Assembly: GCA_964398215.1 (NCBI GenBank)
Contig: CAYNNP010000092.1
Coordinates: 1-22,665 of the forward strand
DNA: 22,665 nt
Reading direction: 5' to 3'
DNA from: CAYNNP01 sp964398215
Lineage (GTDB): Bacteria > Planctomycetota > Planctomycetia > Pirellulales > Pirellulaceae
Below are positions 1-8,199 of the stretch, in pieces. The notes under the pieces are model-generated. The model was not told where the DNA came from, did no database searches, and worked only from the letters and a program-made list of their open reading frames with translations. A program made the translations under genes and the position numbers. The first letter of the stretch is position 1. Every line of letters starts with the position of its first letter.

Positions 1-27
1 GGCTAGCGCCAACGGCTCGTAGGCTGA
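1..27. repeat. Half of a 'gGCTAGCGCC' intergenic repeat
   Basis: The first bases of the window (ggctagcgcc, then ggctc after a short divergent stretch) match the right arm of the inverted repeat at 3169-3244, where the same ggctagcgcc is followed by ctgcggctc. It lies just downstream of the fliO stop codon. The rest of the element, if present, is outside the window. Such GC-rich repeats are common between genes in Pirellulaceae; their role is unknown. Confidence 0.5.
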
Positions 28-50
28 CCTTTGACAAAGCTGATTCGATA

Positions 51-620
51 TCAGGCAGCGGCGAACAGTCGACTGCGTCGCTGCCGCGGCTTCATCTGCG
101 TTGTGTCCGGCATCACATCTGCCAAAGCGGTCGCAGAGTCTCCGTTGCAAGCCGATATCAATGACTGAACTTCGGCTGGATCAGTGATTTCGCACAATGG
201 CTGAATCCCACCAGAAGACTGCGCGATCAGCACAATACGGCTTCCACAACGCAGCAAACTAACCCGAGTTCTGGGATCCAAATTGGTAGTACCCAGGCTT
301 TCCAAAACACCTTTTGGAATGCTGCCTGAGCTTGCAGCCCCGTTGCCATATTTCTTTGACATCCAAACCAGACCACCGAATAGTCCCAACACAATCGCAA
401 GCGCAAACCCAACGGTCAGCGTCGGTGTCGACGAATCTGAACGTTCTACTTTTGCTTTAGCGTCGTTTGACGCAACCGCGCCAAGTGAAGGAAATTCATT
501 CGCCAAGTTTGTATCGACTGCAGAACCATAGTTCTGGGGGGCATCGCCTCTCGCGAATCGAATCGGCCCAACCAACAAACAAATGAACACGATTAAAAGC
601 GAGATCCGGTAGTTCATCAT
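51..620 (-). CDS. fliO: Flagellar biosynthetic protein FliO
   Basis: FliO is a small membrane protein that helps assemble the FliP-FliQ-FliR core of the flagellar type III export gate. This protein has a signal-like hydrophobic N-terminus (residues about 5-18), a variable linker, one strong membrane segment at about residues 68-87 followed by basic KK, and then a soluble domain with the FliO-type sequences 'GVLESLGTTNLDPRTRVSLLRCG' region and 'IVLIAQSSGGIQPLCEI' region. It follows fliN directly, as in many flagellar operons. Three starts are possible: TTG at 626, whose TTGA overlaps the fliN stop, and ATG at 620 or 617. ATG 620 is chosen because a weak AGG lies 9 bases upstream. The next operon gene, expected to be fliP, is not visible in the 50 bases that remain. 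Confidence 0.85.
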   Translation of the reverse strand: MMNYRISLLIVFICLLVGPIRFARGDAPQNYGSAVDTNLANEFPSLGAVASNDAKAKVERSDSSTPTLTVGFALAIVLGLFGGLVWMSKKYGNGAASSGSIPKGVLESLGTTNLDPRTRVSLLRCGSRIVLIAQSSGGIQPLCEITDPAEVQSLISACNGDSATALADVMPDTTQMKPRQRRSRLFAAA

Positions 621-622
621 GC

Positions 623-973
623 TCAAACGCCTATCAATTCAAGAATTCGGACACAAAACCGATCGTCCATCGCCAATAACTCACCTCGCGCGATCAACCG
701 CTCATTGACGTAAATGTTGACGGTGTCATTCACCATGTCATCCAGCGCAACCAAACTGCCACGTCGCAACTTCAGAATTTCTTCCAACCGCATTGTCGTC
801 CGGCCAAGCTCAATGCGCAAATCCATTTCGACTTCGCCAACCACGTTTGTGGACGTGTGAGTTCGCGGAGCGGGAGTATCGTGCAGATCTTGTAGATGAA
901 ATGGCTTCGGCGACACCTTCGCGCGCTGACGCTGTGCCAGCTGACTTTGGTCGCCTTTGGTAGCACCTGGCAT
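623..973 (-). CDS. fliN: Flagellar motor switch protein FliN
   Basis: FliN forms the lower part of the cytoplasmic C-ring and helps set the direction of flagellar rotation. The protein is about 117 residues, normal for a short FliN. A basic, Gln-rich N-terminal tail of about 45 residues leads into a complete SpoA/FliN C-terminal domain: 'VEMDLRIELGRTTM', then 'LRRGSLVALD', 'VNIYVNERLIARGEL' and 'RFCVRILELIGV', with the conserved Gly, Val-Asn and Arg pattern of the family. ATG at 973 is preferred; an in-frame GTG lies at 982. Its TGA stop abuts fliO, so the two are translationally linked. Genes normally upstream (fliM or others) would lie across the assembly gap, so the operon start cannot be seen. 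Confidence 0.9.
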   Translation of the reverse strand: MPGATKGDQSQLAQRQRAKVSPKPFHLQDLHDTPAPRTHTSTNVVGEVEMDLRIELGRTTMRLEEILKLRRGSLVALDDMVNDTVNIYVNERLIARGELLAMDDRFCVRILELIGV

Positions 974-1169
974 GGGCTTCACTTGGCAATTCGTTCGGTT
1001 TCACAAGGGCTTCACAGCGCGGGGCCGTAAATGGGAAACTCCCAGTCTTACGTGTCCTTGAAAAGGCGGTTCATTTCAAGACCAATCCATGTCAATAACA
1101 CCCGCCGGATTTAGCTATCATGTGAGGTCTAACCAGTTACGTATCTTCAAGGGCTTCATAGATAAGAGT
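974..1169. other. Sequence between fliN and the first gap
   Basis: About 200 bases with no supported gene. An ATG at 1089 opens a frame of 27 codons that runs into the N block, but these residues do not resemble a signal peptide or any known domain. It may be the upstream region of fliN, or the edge of an unrelated contig joined by scaffolding. Confidence 0.4.
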
Positions 1170-1269
1170 NNNNNNNNNNNNNNNNNNNNNNNNNNNNNNN
1201 NNNNNNNNNNNNNNNNNNNNNNNNNNNNNNNNNNNNNNNNNNNNNNNNNNNNNNNNNNNNNNNNNNNNN
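1170..1269. other. Assembly gap (100 N)
   Basis: Exactly 100 N, the usual placeholder for a scaffold gap of unknown length. Any reading frame drawn through it is artificial. Confidence 0.98.
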
Positions 1270-3074
1270 GCGCAGCAGGCGGAAATGGTTCAAGCGATGC
1301 CATGACAACTGACATGCGCGAGTGGCAAGACGCGACCGGAAAATTCAAAATCCAGGCCAAGATGATTTCGTTCAATGACGGTGTCGTTGAGCTTCAGAAA
1401 GCAGATCGCCGTATCATCAAATTGCCTCTCGCAAAACTCAGCGACCAGGATCAACAGTTCTTAAAAGATTTGGAAAAGAAAGTTTCACAGGACAACCCGT
1501 TTGCCGGTGGGGTAATGAAAAGTGATCCGAAAAAGCCAAAGGCGGAAAGTGGTGTCGCCGCCAGCAAGGGCATTAATTCGATCAAGCCGCAAATGGCTCT
1601 GAACCAGTTGACGCTCAAGAAACTGGGATGGGTATATCAACCCAATCCGCGCGAGACTCAGTCGCAATCTAACCGAGTATTGAACCTTGTCTCCTCCGCC
1701 GCTGGCCGCACCTCGATTCACAATCGTCCTGCTGGCAACGTTTTCAATTCGGACAAAACGATCGCTGCGGTGGGTTTCACCAATCCATTCAGCAAGAAAA
1801 CAGATGTGTTCGTGATCGATCTGGTCAAAGGATCTGTCATGGCGCAAGGCGTCCTTGACTACGAACAAGCAACCGTTGCTGCGGTCAACGCAGACGGCAC
1901 AACGATTGTTACGATCCTGCAGCGCCGAGGCCGGGATCCTGGACGCTTGGACTTTTGGGATGTGCCACGAGGATTTGAAAATGTCACTAGCTGGCAGACA
2001 GGATCTGGGCAACGATCCGATCCTGAATTCGCACCCCAAACCGCGGCCTTCGTCGGCGATGAAAAATTAGTTACCGTCGGCAAGAACTTGGCTTCCTGGG
2101 ACATTGGCGAGGGCACGGCAGATTTTTCGATTCCTCTTTCAACTTCGACTGCAATCACAAGAAATTCTCTGGCTGGGCAGTTCAGTCCCAGTGGCGAAGA
2201 AATTGCAATGTCGATTGGCAACGCGGTCAACGTGATTCGTGTTGCAACGGGCGAGTCGATTGCCACAATCGATGTTGAACAACCGGTATCAGCGCTGGCG
2301 TTCTCCGATAGCGGCAAGTTTCTCGCCGGGCTTAGCCCCAGCGATTCTTCGATTTGGGTCTGGAACATGGAGACCAATGAACTGGCGCAAGAACTAACTG
2401 CTCAAAATGGAACCGGCAGTACGCTTCGATGGATCGGCCAGAACCATTTATTGGTCGGGCAAGCGTTGATCGACATCAAGCTCCGGGCGACCGTTTGGAC
2501 ATTCAACTTCCGCGGAACCATCGCGTCGGCTCAAGACGGGCGTCACTGGTTGTTAACAAAAGAGAAATTCATCCCCGTTGAACTATCACCGCCAAGCCTG
2601 GCTACGAAAACCGCGAGTTTGGATGCGAAATCGATCCTAGCGATGGAACCTGGAAGCGAAGTCGCAATCGAGATGCAGTTGCCATTCACGGCAGCAGAAC
2701 AACAAGAGATCCGGCGCAAGCTGACTTCGATTCTGGCTGCCAACAGTATCAAAGTGAATGATGCTGCGAAACTGAAATTGGTTTGCAAAGTTACCAAGGG
2801 CAAGCAAGACACGCGCCGGTACATCGGTTCTGGCAGCGTGACCTACGTCCCCAACAACGGCTCAATTGAATTCATCTCTGAAGGCCACAAGCTTTGGGCG
2901 CGAACAAAGTTCTTTGGGCCAAGCACAATGATGATGGTGGGTCGCGACGAGAACATTCAAACGGCGACCGACCGCTTGTGCAAACCCAAACCGTCGTTTT
3001 TCATGGATGTCAAACTACCAAAGTATTTGACAAAGCTGCCTGGAGGAAAGCCACTGGGAACCTCTACTTTATAG
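1270..3074 (+). CDS. SHD1-domain protein with WD40-like repeats, 5' end lost in gap
   Basis: About 600 visible residues, starting inside the gap. The first readable part holds an SHD1 (SLA1 homology domain 1) module of about 50 residues, from 'REWQDATGKFKIQAKMIS' through 'VVELQKADRRIIKLPLAKLS' to 'DQQFLKDLEKK'; planctomycetes carry many secreted proteins with this module. A linker follows, then a long stretch of beta-propeller-like WD40-type repeats, for example 'ISALAFSDSGKFLAG'-like and 'SSIWVWNMETNELAQEL' segments. The C-terminal 150 residues form a separate alpha/beta domain I cannot name. The signal peptide expected for this family would lie in the gap. An in-frame ATG at 1303 could also serve as start. 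No enzymatic motif is visible; protein binding or scaffolding is the likely role. Confidence 0.75.
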
Positions 3075-3101
3075 GCCTATTGATTTGAATTCTGATCTTG
3101 T

Positions 3102-3121
3102 CTGGTGGCTGACGCCACCAG
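3102..3121 (+). terminator. Perfect 8-bp hairpin after the SHD1 gene
   Basis: CTGGTGGC and GCCACCAG form a perfect 8-base stem around the loop TGAC, 28 bases after the stop codon. There is no clear T-run on either strand, so this may stabilise the mRNA end or act as a weak terminator rather than a classical intrinsic terminator. Confidence 0.4.
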
Positions 3122-3168
3122 CTAGGGTTGTGTCGGCTTGTTGATTTATTTGCGTGACATATTTTTGT

Positions 3169-3244
3169 GAGCCGATGGCGCTAGCCACGGGCCTCGAAGG
3201 GTTGCGTTATCACCACAAGGCCCGCGGCTAGCGCCCTGCGGCTC
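3169..3244. repeat. Long imperfect inverted repeat (REP/BIME-like)
   Basis: Left arm 3169-3194 (gagccgatggcgctagcc, then acgggcct) and right arm 3218-3244 are near-perfect reverse complements: about 23 of 26 positions pair, with one bulge. They are separated by 23 bases. The arm core matches the motif at window positions 1-27. It sits between the ends of two convergent genes, a typical place for palindromic extragenic repeats. Confidence 0.75.
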
Positions 3245-3284
3245 AGCAGACCAACAAACCCTTGACGACTTCCGCTACGCCTGA

Positions 3285-5219
3285 TCACGATTCGTCGTTC
3301 TCTTTGTTCATTTGCAAGTGAACCATGTGGCGATATCGGCCACCCTTGGCAAGTAGCTCGTTGTGACTTCCCACTTCGACAACCCGCCCTTCCTCCAGCA
3401 CGACAATTTTATCGGCGCCAGTGATGGTGCTAAGCCGGTGGGCGATGACAAAAGCAGTTCGGTCTTGTAATAAGTCCGCAAGACTGTTTTGGATCAGGCG
3501 TTCGCTTTCGCTGTCCAGGTTACTGGTTGCTTCATCCAAAATCAAAATCTTTGGGTCCGCAAGAATTGCGCGAGCGATCGCGAGCCTTTGACGCTGACCG
3601 CCTGAAAGCTTGACGCCGCGTTCGCCAATCACACTGTCGTAACCATCAGGCAGCTTACGGATGAATTCGTCTGCTGCTGCAGCTTGCGCGGCGGCAACAA
3701 TCCTCTCGGTGGAGGCCCCGCGGCGGGCGTACGCTATGTTTTCACGGATCGTGCCGTCGAACATGAACACATCTTGTTCGACGATCCCAAGCAGTCTTCG
3801 GTAGCTGCCCAGTTCGATGTCTCGCAAGTCACGACCATCCAGTGAGATGCTGCCGCTCGCCGGATCATAGAACCGTGAAATCAAATTCGTAAGCGTCGTT
3901 TTGCCCGCGCCGCTTCGTCCGACCAACGCAACGGTCTGGCCAGCTTTGACATCCAAGGTGATATCTTGCAACACCATCGTTTCCGTTTCTGGATACGCAA
4001 ATGACAGATTTTCAATTGAGATCGCACCCGCTACCTCGGCCGCCGCAATTGCGACAGCACCCTCGCGTGTTGGCAACTCTTCGTCGATCTCCAAAACATC
4101 CAGAACTCGGTCCAGCCCGGCCAAATTGTTCTGGAAACCGACGGCGCTGCTGGCCAGTGTCGCCAACGGATCCAGCAACATTGTCAAGTAAACCAGGAAC
4201 ATCATCAAATCACCCAGCGTCAATTCTCCGTTGATGATTTGATAGCCGCCATACAACAACAGGCCAGTCGAAGCCAACGGAATGACGACTTCCCAAACCG
4301 TTTCAATGATCCGTGTCCACCACCACGTGAAAAGTTGTTGACGCACCAGGAAATCACCTTCGCGAACAAACCGCGATGACTCGTTGCGGCTTCGAGCAAA
4401 AGTTCTTACCACTCGAATTCCGCCAAAAGTCTCTGTCGCTCCCGCATCAATTTTCTGTCGTTGTTTTCGGATGTCACGAAACAGCGGACGAATACGATTG
4501 ATCCATGTGCGATGCGTCACCCAAACCACTGGCAGCAACAACAATCCGCCAACCATCAATTTCCAATCGACACACATCAAAATGATCAAACTGCCAATGA
4601 ACTGCACAATCGCTCGCCATGGGTTGTACAGCATGCTGAAAATCAGATCCGCCACGCCTCCCGCGTCTTCACGGATCAAACTTGCAACTCCACCACTCTT
4701 CATTCCTTGGACACGATGAAGCGGCAAATTGATTGAGTGTTCAAAAACCTCGCGGCGCACCGCAACCTGCGTTTGGTTAACACTCTTGGTGGCCATCCAG
4801 CGGCTGGTCAAGTGTATGAAGGTTGCGATGATCGTGATCACCGTGACGACCAACGAAATCGCAATCAACCGATCCATGGGGCCAGCGGGAAATGGCAGCG
4901 AGTCCATCCAAGTCGGCAGCGGCTTGGGTGGCGTAGTGAGCACCGAGTCGATCGCGAGCTTTGTGCCCAATGGCGGAATCAGCCTTAGCACGATACCGAT
5001 CGTCAGCAGAATCATCGCCGAAATGACCGCTGGACGGTGAGCCGCGATCAACTGCCAAAACGCTTTTAAAAGCTCCCCAAAGCTGCGCTCCCGATCACCA
5101 AGCTTTTTTGGACTTCGATCGTGATTTCCACGCAGTTGCGGTCGCTCTTTCTTGGCGTTTCGTTCGCGAACTTCTTGGCGATATTCGCGAAATCTCAGTC
5201 GGCTTGGGTTGGTAGGCAT
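3285..5219 (-). CDS. ABC transporter, fused permease and ATPase (MsbA/ABCB-type half-transporter)
   Basis: A 644-residue exporter half that should work as a homodimer in the inner membrane, moving lipid, lipid-linked or hydrophobic cargo outward. A basic N-terminal tail of about 55 residues precedes six membrane segments (about 64-85, 116-137, 204-218, 221-236, 309-329 and 335-355). The ATPase domain is complete: Walker A GRSGAGKTT (434-442), Q-loop Gln about 482, signature LSGGQRQR (538-545), Walker B ILILDE (558-563) and switch His594. The region 'RFYDPASGSISLDGRDLRDI' is typical of the lipid A flippase group, but cargo cannot be fixed from sequence. ATG start at 5219; no strong ribosome binding site. 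It is divergent from the secreted protein at 5469, with 249 bases between them. Confidence 0.93.
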   Translation of the reverse strand: MPTNPSRLRFREYRQEVRERNAKKERPQLRGNHDRSPKKLGDRERSFGELLKAFWQLIAAHRPAVISAMILLTIGIVLRLIPPLGTKLAIDSVLTTPPKPLPTWMDSLPFPAGPMDRLIAISLVVTVITIIATFIHLTSRWMATKSVNQTQVAVRREVFEHSINLPLHRVQGMKSGGVASLIREDAGGVADLIFSMLYNPWRAIVQFIGSLIILMCVDWKLMVGGLLLLPVVWVTHRTWINRIRPLFRDIRKQRQKIDAGATETFGGIRVVRTFARSRNESSRFVREGDFLVRQQLFTWWWTRIIETVWEVVIPLASTGLLLYGGYQIINGELTLGDLMMFLVYLTMLLDPLATLASSAVGFQNNLAGLDRVLDVLEIDEELPTREGAVAIAAAEVAGAISIENLSFAYPETETMVLQDITLDVKAGQTVALVGRSGAGKTTLTNLISRFYDPASGSISLDGRDLRDIELGSYRRLLGIVEQDVFMFDGTIRENIAYARRGASTERIVAAAQAAAADEFIRKLPDGYDSVIGERGVKLSGGQRQRLAIARAILADPKILILDEATSNLDSESERLIQNSLADLLQDRTAFVIAHRLSTITGADKIVVLEEGRVVEVGSHNELLAKGGRYRHMVHLQMNKENDES

Positions 5220-5468
5220 ACGTCATTGGTAGCCATCAACCAGCAATCTGACAACCGCGAGACCATTGGATTTTGCACCAGAATGATAGCCAAAATCGCT
5301 TTTTGCACTCCGACAATGGCAACGCCCAACAGCGGGCGGATTGATTTTTTGTTCGTAGCGGTGCCTTTAGGCAGAATCGAATCCACAACTATGTCCCATT
5401 CGCTAAAGCCAGACTCAGACATGCGTTACCCTGATTGATCAACACGCCATCCATTCGGGAGAGAATCA

Positions 5469-6167
5469 ATGAGCCTTCGATTATTTGCGTTGTCATTGCT
5501 AACATCGTTGCCAGTTTTGGCGATCGCAGAACCACCACTTGAACGACCATTGGCATCCAAGGGAAAGTTGTTATTCGAAGATGATTTTCAGCGTGACGAC
5601 TTGGGCAAATGGAAAGAAGTCATCCCGCGATTCAATGTCGCCGATGGGATGTTAACAGGAGGCCAAGACAAACCCAGCCACGGATCGGTCGGCCGCATCT
5701 ACTTGCCAATGAAAGACGTCGTGATGTCGTTTCGTTTTCGCCTGAATGGTTCGCCAAGATTCAATGTCGTGTTTGATGACAAAGCTCACAAGGGTTCTCA
5801 TGCAGGCCATATCTTGCGGGTTGCTGTCGCGATGAAGGAAATTCGATTGGGCGACGACAAAGAAGGTTTGATGCGAAACGATATCTTTAAAATGCGGCGT
5901 GACCCCAAGCAGTCCGATGCTGCCACAAAACTCTTGGTCGGTCGCTCTTCGGCGGCCAAGGTACAACTGGAGCAGAAACGCTGGTACAAGATGAACATCG
6001 AATTGCTGGGCGACCAAATGCGGGTCAGCTTGGATGGGAAACCAATCGGACATCTAAAATCATCTGGACTCGCCCACCCCACCAAGCAGAGTGTTCACTT
6101 TACGATTTCTGGTAACGAGACAAATTTCGACGATGTGCAAATCTGGTCGGCCAAACCAACCAAATAG
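5469..6167 (+). CDS. Secreted DUF1080/LamG-like (concanavalin A-fold) protein
   Basis: A 232-residue protein with a clear signal peptide (positions 1 to about 20, cleavage near AIA-EPP). The mature part begins 'LLFEDDFQRDDLGKWKEV', the opening typical of DUF1080 or 3-keto-disaccharide hydrolase-like beta-sandwich proteins, followed by 'FNVADGMLTGGQ'. It ends with the matching strand 'FTISGNETNFDDVQIW'. These domains are abundant in planctomycetes and are linked to carbohydrate binding or cleavage outside the cytoplasm. No catalytic residues can be assigned, so a binding role is as likely as an enzymatic one. A good ribosome binding site, GGGAGAG at 5457-5463, fixes the ATG at 5469. It probably forms its own transcript. 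Confidence 0.75.
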   Translation: MSLRLFALSLLTSLPVLAIAEPPLERPLASKGKLLFEDDFQRDDLGKWKEVIPRFNVADGMLTGGQDKPSHGSVGRIYLPMKDVVMSFRFRLNGSPRFNVVFDDKAHKGSHAGHILRVAVAMKEIRLGDDKEGLMRNDIFKMRRDPKQSDAATKLLVGRSSAAKVQLEQKRWYKMNIELLGDQMRVSLDGKPIGHLKSSGLAHPTKQSVHFTISGNETNFDDVQIWSAKPTK

Positions 6168-6251
6168 CCTCTACCAATTAGATTTCGCGCCCAATAACCC
6201 CAAAAAAGGCTGCCAGTTGAACTAGATCGCTACTCATACAAGGTGCCGACA

Positions 6252-6791
6252 ATGTCAACAATCATTCAACGTCCATTTCCGAGCCGGGTGGAGACTTCCG
6301 AGCCAGGGTTGCCGGACGAGGCTGACAGAGTGATCCGGTGTCTGCCTCAGGGGATTTGCTCCTGGAACTATTGGCTCAATCACAATGGCAAACAGGATGC
6401 TGTGATCATGAACTGTGGATTTCGTGGTTCAGGCAAGCTAATCATCGAAGGATCAACGCTTGATATGAAGAAACGCGGGTTCTTTCAAACGTCTTGGCAG
6501 GTCCAATACGAAGGCCAAGAACTGATGTCTGCGAGCCGCCCAAACATTCTTTCCTCCCAAACCACCGTCGAAGATCCTTACGGCGAATGGACCCTTCGTC
6601 GAATTTCTTGCTTTCAGAGAGCCATGAGCGTCAGCCAGAACGAATTAACTTTCGCGACGATCCGCCCCGACCACTGTTTTACACGGCGTGCGACCATCGA
6701 AGTCCTGCGGCCAGAAATCCAATATCCAACGCTCGTTTTCTGTTTCTGGCTCGCTGCCCATGGCTGGATGGCAGATTCTCAGTCAGGCTGA
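6252..6791 (+). CDS. Hypothetical protein, predicted soluble beta-rich
   Basis: About 179 residues with no signal peptide or membrane segment. I do not recognise the family. Alternating short strands and turns (for example 'FRGSGKLIIEG', then 'FFQTSWQVQYEGQELMSAS', then 'GEWTLRRI') recall a Tubby-C/LURP-one-like beta barrel, but this is only an impression. An upstream GTG at 6243 is in frame; ATG 6252 is preferred because CAAGG at 6238-6242 would then be well placed as ribosome binding site. It lies 72 bases ahead of ald on the same strand and 84 bases after the DUF1080-like gene, so co-transcription is possible but not shown. Confidence 0.55.
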   Translation: MSTIIQRPFPSRVETSEPGLPDEADRVIRCLPQGICSWNYWLNHNGKQDAVIMNCGFRGSGKLIIEGSTLDMKKRGFFQTSWQVQYEGQELMSASRPNILSSQTTVEDPYGEWTLRRISCFQRAMSVSQNELTFATIRPDHCFTRRATIEVLRPEIQYPTLVFCFWLAAHGWMADSQSG

Positions 6792-6863
6792 CTCGTCGAG
6801 CCGCACTCAATGGAGTAACCTGCCGAATGCTAGGTGTTACTCTTTTCTAGAATCGAGGCGAAG

Positions 6864-7949
6864 ATGATTGTTGGCGTTCCAACGGAAGTAAAAAAAGACG
6901 AATATCGTGTGGCAATGTTGCCCGTGGGTGTCCAGGAGTTAGTAAACCGTGGACACCAAGTCGTGATGCAGGCCGGTGCTGGAATGGGCTCGGGATTACC
7001 TGATGAAGACTATGTGAATGCGGGTGCCCAACTGGTCGCAACCGGCAAAGATGTCTTTGACCAAGCTGACTTGATTATCAAAGTCAAAGAGCCGCAAGCG
7101 GAAGAATACGATTTGATTCGACCGGGCCAGATGCTGTTCACGTATTTCCATTTTGCAGCCAGTCGGGAATTGACCGATGCAATGATCGGCTCGGGCGCAA
7201 GCTGCTTTGCCTACGAAACATTACACGATGACAAAGGCCGCTTGCCGCTACTGACCCCAATGAGCGAAGTTGCCGGACGCATGAGCATCCAAGAGGGCGC
7301 AAAGTACCTGGAACGGCCTCAGATGGGACGCGGGATTTTACTCGGTGGCGTTCCTGGTGTTCCTCCCGCACACATCACAATCTTGGGTGGTGGCGTGGTC
7401 GGCGCGAACGCGGCCAAGATCGCTGCTGGCTTTCAAGCCGACGTGGCAATTTTAGATGTGAATCTCGATCGTCTTCGTTACTTGGACGACGTGATGCCAG
7501 CGAATGTGAATGTCCTGTTCAGCGATCGATACACGGTCATGGAACAGATCGAACGCGCGGACTTAGTTGTGGGTTCGGTTTTGATTCCTGGCGCCAAGGC
7601 TCCCATGCTAGTGCGCGCCGAGGATCTGAAACGAATGAAAGCGGGAAGCGTTGTGATCGATGTCGCCGTTGACCAAGGCGGTTGCATCGAAACCACACGC
7701 CCAACCACGCACAGCGATCCGACCTACATCATTGACGATGTGGTTCACTACTGTGTTGCCAATATGCCCGGCGCAGTGGGCCGAACAAGTACATTCGCAC
7801 TATGCAATGCAACCTTGCCGTATGTGATTCGTATCGCAAATATGGGCGAAGAAGCATGCGACACATCGGGACCACTATCCGATGCACTAAACGTGCACGC
7901 CGGCAAGGTCACCAACCAAGCCGTCGCCGAAGCTTTCGACCTCGCATAG
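6864..7949 (+). CDS. ald: Alanine dehydrogenase
   Basis: NAD-dependent L-alanine dehydrogenase, converting alanine to pyruvate and ammonium and back in the cytoplasm. At 361 residues it is close to the family length of about 370. Numbering from ATG 6864 reproduces the known key positions: Arg15 and Lys75 (pyruvate binding), His96 (catalytic, in 'FTYFHF') and Asp270 (catalytic, in 'VIDVAVDQGG'). The Rossmann motif GGGVVG is at 175-180, with Asp198 ending the second strand, which favours NAD over NADP. The conserved 'NMPGAVGRTST' loop near the C-terminus is present. An upstream TTG at 6834 is rejected because GAGG at 6855-6858 is ideally placed for ATG 6864. It stands apart from its neighbours functionally. 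Confidence 0.97.
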   Translation: MIVGVPTEVKKDEYRVAMLPVGVQELVNRGHQVVMQAGAGMGSGLPDEDYVNAGAQLVATGKDVFDQADLIIKVKEPQAEEYDLIRPGQMLFTYFHFAASRELTDAMIGSGASCFAYETLHDDKGRLPLLTPMSEVAGRMSIQEGAKYLERPQMGRGILLGGVPGVPPAHITILGGGVVGANAAKIAAGFQADVAILDVNLDRLRYLDDVMPANVNVLFSDRYTVMEQIERADLVVGSVLIPGAKAPMLVRAEDLKRMKAGSVVIDVAVDQGGCIETTRPTTHSDPTYIIDDVVHYCVANMPGAVGRTSTFALCNATLPYVIRIANMGEEACDTSGPLSDALNVHAGKVTNQAVAEAFDLA

Positions 7950-8017
7950 TGCCAATCGATCCGCGTCTGTGACGCATGAAACCCTCGCACACACGTTTTG
8001 GAGTTGCGGCTTGGTGT

Positions 8018-8154
8018 GTAGGCCGGACCGAGCAAACGCTGCAATTGCCGGAACTTCGGACGCAAGTAGAAACGTTGTTAATAGCGCAATCTCTGCGACA
8101 CAATGGACGCGTTTGCGCTGTTCCGGCACGTATCGCGTCCTCGGTCCGGCCTAC
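8018..8154. repeat. Pair of ~36-base 'GTAGGCCGGAC' repeats in inverted orientation
   Basis: Left unit 8018-8054 and right unit 8120-8154 (read on the opposite strand) share two exact blocks: the 15-base gtaggccggaccgag and the 9-base tgccggaac. The 11-13 bases between the blocks differ, and 65 unrelated bases lie between the units. Both outer and inner blocks can pair, giving a large stem. It occupies the space between the ends of convergent genes, ald and the methyltransferase, so it may also affect transcript ends. Confidence 0.8.
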
Positions 8155-8199
8155 CCCAAGAACGCAACCACAACAAGCACAATCGAGAAACGTCTGGCC

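Noticed and set aside
1089..1169. Start of the SHD1 gene at ATG 1089, upstream of the gap
   Set aside because: The frame passes through 100 placeholder N, so continuity is not real. The 27 residues before the gap look like neither a signal peptide nor a domain.
4384..5058. Several open frames of 80-110 residues on the strand opposite the ABC transporter
   Set aside because: All lie inside a clearly coding gene with intact domains, and none has a recognisable motif or ribosome binding site.
5195..5422. Possible 75-residue minus-strand gene ahead of the ABC transporter
   Set aside because: It has a hydrophobic stretch (LLGVAIVGVQKAILAIILV) but no ribosome binding site and no known motif, and overlaps the transporter start by 25 bases. 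It is as likely to be promoter DNA between divergent genes.
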